Notes: generated by a model not told the origin, from the letters alone. A stretch of DNA of 27,206 bases from an uncultured Acidobacteriota bacterium (GCA_937900045.1 CALCEB010000173.1:1-27206), one strand, 5' to 3'. Positions 14,619 through 22,915 are shown, numbered from the stretch's first letter. Numbers and translations are program-made.

Positions 14619-15401
14619 TTACCTGCTCAGACGCATACTTTCTGGGGTTTCTGTCATCTGTGCCGGAGTCACCGTTGTGCTCATTAAGAGTCCAGTCGAG
14701 AACTTCAGACGAGAGATCTGCGCGTCAAAAATCACAGACAACTCCTCTTGGGACATATCCTCAAAATAGTCATCCCTTCGAAATGTGTTAAGCACTTCGT
14801 TCACGAGCTTCCACGCGGAGACGCGCAAGGCTTTAATGGTACTTCCACGCGAGGCCAGTGACACCGACTCCCTCCGCTGAATAGGTCGATCGCTTTGACA
14901 AATAGTCTTGTCTGTATAGCGATGCGGGTTGAAGATCAACTGACTCCCCGTTAACCCATCAATCGAGAGATGGATGTGCACGACTTGTGTGGTTGGCAGA
15001 AGGGAAAGAAGGTTAACGCCGCGAAGACAATTCCCGATGGTTCGCTCGATGGGGCCATCGTAGCCGTCGCCGTCAAAAGCAGGTATCCTGGAGTCTTTCC
15101 AGGTCTGGCTCCTCTCGAAAAGGATCAGGCCATTCCTTTGCCACTGCAATGCCTCATACCGTCTGGCGGCCGAAAAAGGCGTGTAGTCAGAACAAACCAC
15201 CAGGAGATCGTCCGCGGGTCGGGGCGTGCCATTTTGAAGTACGCGCAAGTTGGGACGGCCAAGACCCTTCGCGATCAAGGTGCGCCTTTCGTGGAGCGTT
15301 AGGTCTGCTTCCAGACTAGGCATCAAAATCAGGCGCTCTGTGTAGAGGTTAGCCTGCTCTGGACGCTGCTGCTTGGGCAAAAACCCTTGGATAGGGCTCA
15401 T
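14619..15401 (-). CDS. Hypothetical protein, 260 residues, directly behind nrdJ
   Basis: I do not recognise this protein. ATG 15401 has AGGAGG 7 bp upstream and lies 15 bp after the nrdJ stop, so it is probably translated from the nrdJ transcript or by read-through. It is soluble, mixed alpha/beta, with no signal peptide or membrane segment. Segments that look structured are ERLILMPSLEADLTLHERRT, DDLLVVCSDYTPFSAARRYE, NCLRGVNLLSLLPTTQVVHI and RVSAWKLVNEVLNTFRRDDY. There is a loose GDGYDG segment near residue 114, but no catalytic motif I can name. Base composition here looks less GC-rich than in the flanking core genes, which suggests later acquisition together with the DUF3800 gene downstream. 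Confidence 0.65.
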   Translation of the reverse strand: MSPIQGFLPKQQRPEQANLYTERLILMPSLEADLTLHERRTLIAKGLGRPNLRVLQNGTPRPADDLLVVCSDYTPFSAARRYEALQWQRNGLILFERSQTWKDSRIPAFDGDGYDGPIERTIGNCLRGVNLLSLLPTTQVVHIHLSIDGLTGSQLIFNPHRYTDKTICQSDRPIQRRESVSLASRGSTIKALRVSAWKLVNEVLNTFRRDDYFEDMSQEELSVIFDAQISRLKFSTGLLMSTTVTPAQMTETPESMRLSR

Positions 15402-15416
15402 TTCAGTACCTCCTCA

Positions 15417-18386
15417 TCACGAACACCCGCTGGTACTCCCACAATTCATACAACGGTAACACGCTCCATTCCTTACCATAATGGCGCCGCAATCGGAGCA
15501 GCTTGGCGCGTCATCCTCCTGCTGAACTCCCACCAATTGCGCCTGGGAGGGCGAGTGCGCAGGCTGAGCCGCTTCAGACCGGAGTTCGACGGACTGGGAC
15601 TCTCGAAGCCCGGGCTCAACCGCGGCGCGAGAAAATTGGGTAGCCAGATCAGCCGCTTTCGCAGCTTCCTGGATATTCACGGAAGTTACGCTGGTGGTTT
15701 CCTGCGGCTGGGCGTCGCGCGGCAGGAACTTCAGCGCCAGCCAACGGAAGATGTAATCCATCAGCGACTTGGCGTAGCCAATCTGGGTGTTGCTCGACCA
15801 GCCGCTGGGCTCAAAGCGGGTGTGGCTGAACTTGTCGCAAAGCACCTTCAACGGCACGCCGTATTGCAAGGCCAGCGAAACCGCCGTGGCGAAGGAATCC
15901 ATCAGACCGGAGACGGTGGACCCTTCTTTGGCCATGGTGATGAAGATCTCACCGGGCATCCCGTCTTCATAGAGGCCGACGGTAATATAACCTTCGTGAC
16001 CACCCACGGAGAACTTGTGGGTAATGGCCTGCCGCTCATCCGCCAGCTTGTGGCGAAGAGCCCGCGCCGGTAATGCCACCTGCTCACTGGCGGGCTCTCC
16101 TAACATCTGGCCTCTATCACCTGGCACCTGACTCCTGGCACCTGACCCCTGTTCCTTGGGCTTGGCGTCCGATGTATTGAGTGGCTGGGCGTGCTTGGAG
16201 CCATCGCGATAAATGGCGATAGCCTTGATGCCCATCCGCCACGCTTCCATATAGGCGTTTGAAACGTCCTCCACCGTGCATTCTTCCGGCATGTTAACGG
16301 TCTTGGAGATGGCGCCGGAAAGGAATGGCTGCACGGCAGACATCATGCGGACGTGGCCCATATAATGAATGGACCGCCTGCCGTTGGCGGGCTTCAACGA
16401 GCAGTCAAACACCGGCAAATGCTCCGGCTTCAGCCCCGGAGCGCCTTCAATGGTGCCGTGCTGGTCGATGTAACTCACAATGTCACCCGCCTGCTGCTCC
16501 GTGTATCCCAACTTCAAGAGCGCCGTGGGCACCACGTTGTTGACGATCTTGATGAGCCCGCCGCCCACCAGCTTTTTGTACTTCACCAGCGCCAGGTCCG
16601 GCTCAATGCCGGTGGTGTCGCAATCCATCATGAAGCCAATGGTGCCGGTGGGCGCCAGCACCGTCACCTGGGCGTTGCGGTAGCCGTGCTTCATGCCGCT
16701 CACCAGGCAATCATCCCACGTCTTGCGTCCGGCTTCCCAAAGCGTCTCCGGCACGTTGCGCGGATTGATGTTGTTCAGCGCGCCGCGGTGCATGGCAATC
16801 ACTTCCAGGAACGAGTCGCGATTCTCCGGGTAGCTTGGGAACGGCCCGATTTCCCCGGCGATGCGCGAGGAAGTGAGGTAAGCCTGGCCGTGCATCAGAG
16901 CCGTGATGATGGCGGCGTAATCCCGGCCGCCGTCCGAATCGTAGGGCAGGCCGTTGGCCATGAGCAGCGCGCCGAGATTAGCGTAACCCAAGCCCAGCGG
17001 CCGGAAATGATGAGAATTGTCAGCAATTTTTTCAGTGGGATAACTGGCATTATCCACCAGGATTTCCTGCGCCGTGGTCATCACGTCCACGGCGTGGCGG
17101 AAGGCCGGCACGTCAAATTTCCCGTCCGGCGAAGCAAACTTCATCAGGTTCAGCGAGGCCAGGTTGCACGCCGTATCGTCCAGAAACATATATTCGCTGC
17201 ATGGATTTGAGGCATTGATGCGGCCCGCCGCCTTCGACGTGTGCCAACGGTTGATGGTAGTGTCAAACTGCATGCCCGGATCGCCGCACTGCCAGGCCGC
17301 TTCGGAAATCTTGCGCATCAGGTCGCGCGCCCGGAAGGTCTTCACCGGCTCGCCGCTGGTCACGCGCCGTGTAGTCCAATCCTTGTCTTCCACGACGGCT
17401 TTCATGAATTCATCGGAAACGCGCACGCTGTTGTTGGCGTTCTGGAAGAAGATGGAGCTGTAAGCCTCGCCATCCAACGAAGCGTCGTAACCGGCTTCCA
17501 CCAGCGTCCAGGCTTTACGTTCTTCCTTGGCCTTCGCCTGGATGAAATCGTCGATATCCGGATGATCAATGTCAAGGATTACCATTTTGGCGGCGCGCCG
17601 CGTCTTGCCGCCGGACTTGATGACTCCCGCAAAGGCGTCATAACCCTTCATAAAAGAAAGCGGCCCGGAGGCGATGCCGCCGCCGGAAAGCGTCTCAATC
17701 GATGACCGGATAGGCGAAAGATTGGTGCCCGTGCCGGATCCCCACTTGAATAGCATTCCTTCGGTCTTGGCCAGCGTCAGGATGCTCTCCAAGTTGTCCT
17801 GAACGGAATTGATGAAGCAGGCCGAGCATTGGGGATGGCGGTAGGCTTCCGATTCCTTCTTAACGGTCTCAGTGGCGGAGTCCCAATACCAGCCCGTGCC
17901 CTTGGAGGTGCGCTCATACTTGTGCCACAGGCCGCAATTGAACCAGACGGGCGAGTTGAAAGCCGCCTTTTGCCGCACCAGCAAGTGGGTAAGCTCCGCC
18001 TGAAAGCTGCGGGCATCCTCCTCAGTGCGGAAATAGCCGCCTTCAACGCCCCACTGCGCGATGGTGTCCGCGACGCGGCTCACCAACTGCTTGACGCTCG
18101 ATTCGCGCTCTTCCGACCCCATCTTACCGTGGAAGTATTTTGAGGCTACGATGTTGGTGGCCGTCATCGACCAGTCCTTCGGGACCTCCACGTTGCGCTG
18201 CTCGAAGATGGTCTTCCCCTTCTCATTCTGGATGGAGGCCGTGCGCATTTCCCATTCAATCTCGTCGAAGGGATGGACACCGGGCCGTGTGAACAAACGC
18301 TTAAAGGTCAGGCCCCGCTTGAGGGCAGGCGCCGCGGCTGTTGGCGTTCCATTTAATGTCGTAGTGGTAACTTCAAATTCGCTCAT
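15417..18386 (-). CDS. nrdJ: Adenosylcobalamin-dependent (class II) ribonucleotide reductase
   Basis: The 989-residue enzyme reduces ribonucleotides to deoxyribonucleotides, using a radical generated from adenosylcobalamin, so it needs no oxygen or small subunit. The ten-stranded barrel contains FNSPVWFNCGLW, FKWGSGTGTNLSPIRSS, NASNPCSEYMFLDDTACNLA and VLAPTGTIGFMMDCDTTGIE, typical of vitamin B12-dependent NrdJ. The C-terminus has a zinc-ribbon-like tail with CSDC and CMNC, needed for re-reduction of the active site. ATG 18386 has GGGAGG 5 bp upstream; the frame stays open for another 119 codons upstream, but that part shows no domain. A variable linker near residue 750 has an expanded simple repeat. 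Its promoter lies at 18676-18704. Confidence 0.95.
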   Translation of the reverse strand: MSEFEVTTTTLNGTPTAAAPALKRGLTFKRLFTRPGVHPFDEIEWEMRTASIQNEKGKTIFEQRNVEVPKDWSMTATNIVASKYFHGKMGSEERESSVKQLVSRVADTIAQWGVEGGYFRTEEDARSFQAELTHLLVRQKAAFNSPVWFNCGLWHKYERTSKGTGWYWDSATETVKKESEAYRHPQCSACFINSVQDNLESILTLAKTEGMLFKWGSGTGTNLSPIRSSIETLSGGGIASGPLSFMKGYDAFAGVIKSGGKTRRAAKMVILDIDHPDIDDFIQAKAKEERKAWTLVEAGYDASLDGEAYSSIFFQNANNSVRVSDEFMKAVVEDKDWTTRRVTSGEPVKTFRARDLMRKISEAAWQCGDPGMQFDTTINRWHTSKAAGRINASNPCSEYMFLDDTACNLASLNLMKFASPDGKFDVPAFRHAVDVMTTAQEILVDNASYPTEKIADNSHHFRPLGLGYANLGALLMANGLPYDSDGGRDYAAIITALMHGQAYLTSSRIAGEIGPFPSYPENRDSFLEVIAMHRGALNNINPRNVPETLWEAGRKTWDDCLVSGMKHGYRNAQVTVLAPTGTIGFMMDCDTTGIEPDLALVKYKKLVGGGLIKIVNNVVPTALLKLGYTEQQAGDIVSYIDQHGTIEGAPGLKPEHLPVFDCSLKPANGRRSIHYMGHVRMMSAVQPFLSGAISKTVNMPEECTVEDVSNAYMEAWRMGIKAIAIYRDGSKHAQPLNTSDAKPKEQGSGARSQVPGDRGQMLGEPASEQVALPARALRHKLADERQAITHKFSVGGHEGYITVGLYEDGMPGEIFITMAKEGSTVSGLMDSFATAVSLALQYGVPLKVLCDKFSHTRFEPSGWSSNTQIGYAKSLMDYIFRWLALKFLPRDAQPQETTSVTSVNIQEAAKAADLATQFSRAAVEPGLRESQSVELRSEAAQPAHSPSQAQLVGVQQEDDAPSCSDCGAIMVRNGACYRCMNCGSTSGCS
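16122..16149. repeat. 14-bp tandem repeat inside nrdJ
   Basis: TGGCACCTGACTCC and TGGCACCTGACCCC stand in tandem within the nrdJ coding region. On the minus strand they encode part of the linker GSGARSQVPGDRGQM. The reading frame is kept. It lies between the barrel and the C-terminal domain. Confidence 0.8.
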
Positions 18387-18675
18387 TTGGCCTCCCGAGA
18401 TCGATTGTTTGAGCGCGCAAAACAGCACGAAGGCCGGGCACAGCCCGGAATTCAGGTTTGGCGCGCGATGATATTGAAGGTCCGCTTCTTGTCCGGAGAA
18501 GTGGCCTGATTTCTGGCCCAGGCCTTTCGATTTGGTAGAGAGGAGATCACGATCTTCATGCCGCTGCCACCGGATTCGAGCCCCCTTCAAAATCCAGGCG
18601 CGGGATTTGGGAACCGGCTCTCGACATTTTCTGCAACCTTGCCAAGCCGAGGTCCCTACAGCTTTACCGTCAGGC

Positions 18676-18704
18676 AATGTAGCGCCGCAAAACCTGGTTG
18701 TCAA
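18676..18704 (-). promoter_or_regulatory. Promoter of nrdJ
   Basis: On the minus strand TTGACA (18699-18704) and TACATT (18676-18681) are separated by 17 bp. Transcription would start near 18669, leaving a leader of about 280 bases before nrdJ. I looked for a cobalamin riboswitch in the leader and saw no clear B12 box. The rest of 18387-18855 shows no gene. Confidence 0.6.
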
Positions 18705-18855
18705 GCAAAAACTACCAGGGATTGTGCTTTTTTCTTGATTCAACGCTAGATATAGGGCGAAGGGCCGGAATTGCCGGAGAAGGCTCCTGGCCGTCCAAGG
18801 GCAGTTCTTGAATTATTCAGGTTAAATCGAGGAACTTGAGGAGGAAGAGTCGATC

Positions 18856-19365
18856 TCAGCTTGGCAGTTGAACTCTCAAGTTGCACTTGCTCAGAGCCTT
18901 GATCATTTGCACTTCGGTGGATTGCCGCGTCCAACTTCGCACCGCGGAAATTTCATCGACCAGCAATTGCCAGGCGCGATCCAGCATTTTCTTTTCCCGG
19001 AAGGATAGAGGTTTTTCCTGGCTGAGGGAAAGGAGAGCTTTCAGAACTTCGGCGACCTGAAGCAGCGAGCCGCTGCGCATCTTTTCGGAATTTTCCTTGA
19101 ATCGTCCCTTCCAGTCCTGGGGAGGGTTAATGCCTCCATTATTCAAGTAATCGAGCACGGCGCCGATTTCGCGGCCGCTGGCCACGCGCCGCAGGCCCAC
19201 GCTCATTACGTTGGTCATGGGCACCATCACCCTCATGCCATTTGAGCCGAGTTTGAGCATGTAAAAAAGTTCGGCTTGGCCGGTCAGATTACGGCGGGAT
19301 ATTTGCTCGACCACTCCCACGCCCTGATTGGGATAGACAACTTTGTCACCCACATTGAAGTCCAC
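18856..19365 (-). CDS. carD: CarD-family transcriptional regulator
   Basis: The protein (169 residues) is a CarD/CdnL-type regulator that binds RNA polymerase beta through a Tudor-like domain and stabilises open complexes, often at rRNA promoters. The N-terminal domain reads DFNVGDKVVYPNQGVGVVEQI, slightly different from the usual PxHG form, and continues with YMLKLGSNGMRVMVPMTNVM. A helical C-terminal domain follows (NSEKMRSGSLLQVAEVLKAL; REKKMLDRAWQLLVDEISAV). GTG 19365 is preferred, since it starts just before the domain behind a GGGGG stretch; TTG 19377 would add four residues. It has its own promoter. Confidence 0.9.
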   Translation of the reverse strand: MDFNVGDKVVYPNQGVGVVEQISRRNLTGQAELFYMLKLGSNGMRVMVPMTNVMSVGLRRVASGREIGAVLDYLNNGGINPPQDWKGRFKENSEKMRSGSLLQVAEVLKALLSLSQEKPLSFREKKMLDRAWQLLVDEISAVRSWTRQSTEVQMIKALSKCNLRVQLPS

Positions 19366-19403
19366 AGCTACCCCCAAAGCAAGATTTGGAACTGGATAGG
19401 TTT

Positions 19404-19432
19404 AGGATAGCTCCCTTGGCTTGTGATGTCAA
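19404..19432 (-). promoter_or_regulatory. Promoter of carD
   Basis: On the minus strand TTGACA (19427-19432) and TATCCT (19404-19409) are exactly 17 bp apart. Start of transcription would be near 19397, about 32 bp before the GTG at 19365. Confidence 0.65.
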
Positions 19433-19598
19433 CGAATTAACGACCGGCCGGATGGTTGGAAGGCAAGATTGATGGACCTTCGCCGGCGCCGGTGGAGACA
19501 GGATGCGAGGGCGGGCGTGGCTATTCGTGGAGTCACCAGTTTGATTGCAGGAGCGGCGGCCGAAGCCTGGGGACGAGGCCAAGGACTCCACCGCTCAC

Positions 19599-19913
19599 TT
19601 ATTGGCTGGCATTTTTGCGGTAATTCTGAAGGCATTCTTCCGAGCAGAAGTGGAGGACGGTCCCATGCGAGTTCAAGCGGTGGGAGAGTTCGGTGGAGAC
19701 AAACATGCCGCAAACCGGGTCTCTTGCCGTCTTGCCCTCGACGGTTCTGTTCGGCTCTTGAGCGGGTCTTTGTGGGCCGGGCCGTCCGCCTTGCCCGGGA
19801 AAACCGAAACGGATCGTGTTGCCCCCGAAGAAGTGGCGGAAGGCGGAGTTCAGCAACTTGCCGAGCACCATCAACACGAAAAGCTCGAAAAGATAATCCA
19901 GAATGGCTGACAT
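19599..19913 (-). CDS. Small membrane protein with YHS domain
   Basis: The 104-residue protein has an N-terminal hydrophobic segment (SAILDYLFELFVLMVLGKLL), a polar Gly/Pro-rich linker, and a C-terminal YHS domain (DPVCGMFVSTELSHRLNSHG, then LHFCSEECLQNY). YHS domains carry conserved Cys and occur in copper- and heavy-metal-handling proteins, so a metal role at the membrane is possible but inferred. ATG 19913 starts just before the membrane helix; an in-frame ATG at 19952 would add 13 basic residues. Neither has a well-spaced ribosome site, although AAGGAG occurs between them. It follows the TPR gene by 64 bp and is probably co-transcribed. Confidence 0.75.
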   Translation of the reverse strand: MSAILDYLFELFVLMVLGKLLNSAFRHFFGGNTIRFGFPGQGGRPGPQRPAQEPNRTVEGKTARDPVCGMFVSTELSHRLNSHGTVLHFCSEECLQNYRKNASQ

Positions 19914-19977
19914 ATTGGATGGGACGCTAAACCGTCTCCTTGAGATGCCCATCGGCCCGAACGTTCAGCGGCCGCCT

Positions 19978-20658
19978 TCAATTCTTAGTAGCGCCAGCCG
20001 CTGTGCCCTGCGCGGCGTCCAGCTCCTGCTTCAAGCGGTCGATGTTCGGATAATCAGGATTCAACCGGTGCAACCGTTCCCAGGCCTGCCCTGCGGCGCG
20101 AAGATTGTGAGTTCCCTCGATGCTCACCACAATCAAGTTGAAGAGCGTGGGTTGGTGGTTCGGATCAACCTTAAGCGACTGGCTGAACTCCTTCACGGCC
20201 TCTTCCGGATGACCCAGATCGAAGTATGCGGTCCCAAGATCAGTCCGGGCGTCCACATTGGTAGGGTCCAGCGCCAACGACTTCTGATACCAGGGTACCG
20301 CATCACTGAATTTCTGTTTGTCGAAGAGAAAATTAGCCAGCTTCAGCAGCGCGGCTGGATCGTTCGGCTTCTCGGACGCCTCATCTTGAAGGAAGCGGAT
20401 CATAGTGGCGTCATCCACCGGGGGGTGTCCGGCGGGAAGACTGCCCTGAGAGGAAGAATCCGAAGATGCCTGCGAAGCGCCTGCCGCTGGAGAAACATCC
20501 TCCATCGCCGGTCCCGCGCTGGTGGTTGATGCGGCAAGGCTGGCGGCGGCCGCAAGCTTCTGCTGGAGGTTCGAGACACGTTCAGATTGGAAGATGTAGC
20601 CCGCGAGAAATCCCACGCCGAGGAATACCACGGCGGTGATAATACTTTCCTTTTTCAC
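19978..20658 (-). CDS. Membrane-anchored TPR-repeat protein
   Basis: The 226-residue protein has one N-terminal transmembrane segment (IITAVVFLGVGFLAGYIF), a short coiled coil, a Ser/Ala/Gly-rich linker (residues 40-80) and three or more TPR units (PAALLKLANFLFDKQKFSDA; PTNVDARTDLGTAYFDLGHP; PNHQPTLFNLIVVSIEGTHN). The layout resembles NrfG/CcmI-like proteins of cytochrome c maturation and other scaffolds, but no such genes are nearby, so the partner is unknown. The start is GTG at 20658, directly before the basic residues of the anchor; the ribosome site is weak. The repeats are predicted to lie on the outer side of the membrane. Confidence 0.8.
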   Translation of the reverse strand: MKKESIITAVVFLGVGFLAGYIFQSERVSNLQQKLAAAASLAASTTSAGPAMEDVSPAAGASQASSDSSSQGSLPAGHPPVDDATMIRFLQDEASEKPNDPAALLKLANFLFDKQKFSDAVPWYQKSLALDPTNVDARTDLGTAYFDLGHPEEAVKEFSQSLKVDPNHQPTLFNLIVVSIEGTHNLRAAGQAWERLHRLNPDYPNIDRLKQELDAAQGTAAGATKN

Positions 20659-20689
20659 TTAGATAACCCGCTCACGAACTCTATTCCAG

Positions 20690-20716
20690 TTTATAGCGGG
20701 CGCGGATGAGGGTCAA
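20690..20716 (-). promoter_or_regulatory. Possible promoter of the TPR gene
   Basis: On the minus strand TTGACC (20711-20716) and TATAAA (20690-20695) are 15 bp apart, shorter than ideal. They lie 32 bp before the GTG start. Confidence 0.35.
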
Positions 20717-20731
20717 GTAAAGCGCCCGGGG

Positions 20732-20761
20732 GGTAGTGGTGCATTTTCGCTGCTGTAGCGG
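20732..20761 (+). repeat. Decayed left arm of a family A element
   Basis: The stretch beginning GGTAGTGGTGCATTTTCGC and ending TGTAGCGG follows the left end of family A (compare 24290-24317) with a few substitutions and a small insertion. No right arm is present. It lies between mnmG and the TPR gene. Confidence 0.45.
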
Positions 20762-20775
20762 CCCATCGCAAGGCA

Positions 20776-22782
20776 CTACGCCCGCGCTTGTTCCGCCGCG
20801 CGCCGCTGGAAAATCTCAATATAGACGTTCACCAAAGAAACGGCGGCCGGAGTGATGCCGGGAATGCGGGAGGCTTGGCCCAGCGTTACCGGACGCACCT
20901 TGGTGAGCTTTTCCACCACTTCCCTCGACAGGCCGGAAACCTTGGCATAATCGAACCAGTCCGGAATGCGCCTTGCCTCGGCGCGCTTCATGCGCTCCAC
21001 TTGGCGCTCCTGCTGGGCGAGGTAGCCTTCGTATTTGAAATCGGTCTCAATCCGCCGGGCCTCTTCGCGGGCAAACAAGTTCTGACCTGTGCTCTCGTTC
21101 GGTCCGCCAAGCGGCTGCAGGCTGCGGCCACGCAAAACCTCATTCACCCAATCTGCGAGGTCTTCCATCGTCACTTCCTGCCGCTTCAGAAGCTGCGCGC
21201 CGGTAAGCGGACCCGGACCCGTGAACTGCCCGCCGGTCATTAGCCCAAGCTTCGAGTAAACCGCCCAACCCACTCGTGATCCCGGCTCCAGCCGCGTTTC
21301 AAGCAGGAATTTGGTGGCTTCCGTAATCCGGATCTTTTTTTCGAGGAAAGCCTGGTAATCCGCGTCGCGGATGGTTCCCGCTTGATGGCCGAGAGGGGTG
21401 AGGCGCTCGTCAGCATTGTCAATACGCAGGTGCAAGCGGAATTCGGCGCGGGAAGTGAACATGCGGTAAGGCTCATCCGCCCCCTTGCTCACCAGATCGT
21501 CAATCAGGATGCCGGTGTAGCCCCGCGTGCGCTCAATGGTCAGCGGCTCACGGCCTTGGACGCGCAAGCCCGCATTGATTCCCGCCATAATCCCTTGGCA
21601 GGCCGCTTCTTCGTAGCCGGTGGTGCCGTTGATCTGGCCGGCCAGAAAAAGGTTTTCAATCTTCTTGGTTTCAAGCGAGGAATGGAGCTCCGTGGGTTGC
21701 ACCATGTCATATTCAATGGCATAGCCGGGGCGGATCATATCCGCGTTTTCAAGGCCGGGAATCGACCGCACCATGGCCCATTGCACGTCAATTGGCATCG
21801 ACGTGGACATGCCGTTGACGTAAATCTCATGGGTGTCCAGGCCCTCCGGCTCCAGGAAAAGTTGATGGTGGGGCTTATCCGGAAACTTAACAATCTTGTC
21901 TTCAATCGAGGGGCAGTAGCGCGGCCCGCGGCTCTGGATCTGGCCGGAATAGAGCGGCGAGCGCGCCAGATTCTCCTGGATGACCCGGCGCGTTTCGTCT
22001 GTCGTATAGGCAATCCAACACACGGTCTGCGGTTGAGTGATTTGGCGGGTGCGAAAGCTGAAGGGCGTGGGCACGGGATCGCCCGGCTGCTCTTGAAACT
22101 GCGAGAAGTCGATGGTGCGCGCGTCCAGTCTGGGCGGAGTTCCAGTCTTCAGCCGTCCGGTTTCAAATCCCAGCCGCCGCAGGGCCTCGCCCAGCATCAC
22201 TGCCGGAGCTTCCCCCGAGCGGCCCGCGGGATAAGTCTGCTCGCCACAATGAATAAGGCCATTCAGGAACGTTCCAGTGGTCACGAGCACTGCCCCGGCT
22301 TCCACGGTGCGGCCATCCCGCAGGCGAATACCCAGGATGCGGCGGCGGCCTGCATTGGCGCCCAAGACAGACGGCAAATCCTCCAGGACCAAGTCCATCA
22401 CCTCCGCCTGCTTGATGCGCAAATTGGGTTCTGACTCCAGGACCTGCTTCATGCGAACGCGATAAAGCTTCTTATCCGCCTGGGCGCGAGGCGACCACAC
22501 CGCCGGTCCGCGGCTGGTGTTGAGCAGCCGGAACTGGATGCCCACGGTGTCGATCAATTCGCCCATGATTCCGCCCAAGGCGTCCACTTCCCGCACCAAA
22601 TGACCCTTGGCGATGCCCCCGACGGCGGGATTGCAAGACATCTGCGCAATCAGGTCAAGATTCATGGTGTACAGGGCGGTCTGCAACCCCATGCGCGCCG
22701 GAGCCATCGCCGCCTCGCACCCGGCGTGTCCTGCGCCCACCACCACCACGTCGTATTTTTCGGTAAAACCTGGGACTGCCAT
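20776..22782 (-). CDS. mnmG: tRNA uridine-5-carboxymethylaminomethyl(34) synthesis enzyme MnmG
   Basis: The 668-residue flavoprotein acts with MnmE to install the cmnm5 group on wobble uridine 34 of several tRNAs. The FAD motif is VVVVGAGHAGCEAA (GAGHAG at 16-21). Other family signatures are MSCNPAVGGIAKGHLVREVDAL, LKTGTPPRLD, RGPRYCPSIEDKIVKF, GQINGTTGYEEAACQG and RAEFRLHLRIDNADERLTP, with a C-terminal helical domain that binds MnmE and tRNA. It is about 40 residues longer than the common 625-630. ATG 22782 is the natural start. mnmE is not in the window. The promoter region carries an operator-like palindrome at 22821-22834. Confidence 0.96.
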   Translation of the reverse strand: MAVPGFTEKYDVVVVGAGHAGCEAAMAPARMGLQTALYTMNLDLIAQMSCNPAVGGIAKGHLVREVDALGGIMGELIDTVGIQFRLLNTSRGPAVWSPRAQADKKLYRVRMKQVLESEPNLRIKQAEVMDLVLEDLPSVLGANAGRRRILGIRLRDGRTVEAGAVLVTTGTFLNGLIHCGEQTYPAGRSGEAPAVMLGEALRRLGFETGRLKTGTPPRLDARTIDFSQFQEQPGDPVPTPFSFRTRQITQPQTVCWIAYTTDETRRVIQENLARSPLYSGQIQSRGPRYCPSIEDKIVKFPDKPHHQLFLEPEGLDTHEIYVNGMSTSMPIDVQWAMVRSIPGLENADMIRPGYAIEYDMVQPTELHSSLETKKIENLFLAGQINGTTGYEEAACQGIMAGINAGLRVQGREPLTIERTRGYTGILIDDLVSKGADEPYRMFTSRAEFRLHLRIDNADERLTPLGHQAGTIRDADYQAFLEKKIRITEATKFLLETRLEPGSRVGWAVYSKLGLMTGGQFTGPGPLTGAQLLKRQEVTMEDLADWVNEVLRGRSLQPLGGPNESTGQNLFAREEARRIETDFKYEGYLAQQERQVERMKRAEARRIPDWFDYAKVSGLSREVVEKLTKVRPVTLGQASRIPGITPAAVSLVNVYIEIFQRRAAEQARA

Positions 22783-22812
22783 CCTGGATTCCGCCTGTAA
22801 ATTCCTCTCCTT

Positions 22813-22840
22813 ATTCTAACAGAGCTTGGGCTCTCGCCAA
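22813..22840 (-). promoter_or_regulatory. Promoter of mnmG with a palindrome in the spacer
   Basis: On the minus strand TTGGCG (22835-22840) and TAGAAT (22813-22818) are 16 bp apart. The spacer contains AGAGC-N4-GCTCT (22821-22834), which could bind a dimeric repressor. The start of transcription would be about 25 bp before the ATG. Confidence 0.5.
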
Positions 22841-22915
22841 GAATGGGTAGAAGCTCTGCTTGTTCACTGTAGCGGCGCTAGAGCCCACTGCACCCCTGCC
22901 ACCGGCGCGCACTGC

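Noticed and set aside
18560..18600. tRNA-like T-arm (GGCTCGAATCCGG on the minus strand)
   Set aside because: No acceptor stem, D-arm or anticodon arm can be folded around it.
18387..18670. Cobalamin riboswitch in the nrdJ leader
   Set aside because: No convincing B12 box or conserved core was found by eye; a covariance search would be needed to settle it.
18387..18743. N-terminal extension of NrdJ by 119 residues
   Set aside because: The frame is open, but the stretch lacks domain features, crosses the likely promoter, and a good ribosome site precedes ATG 18386.
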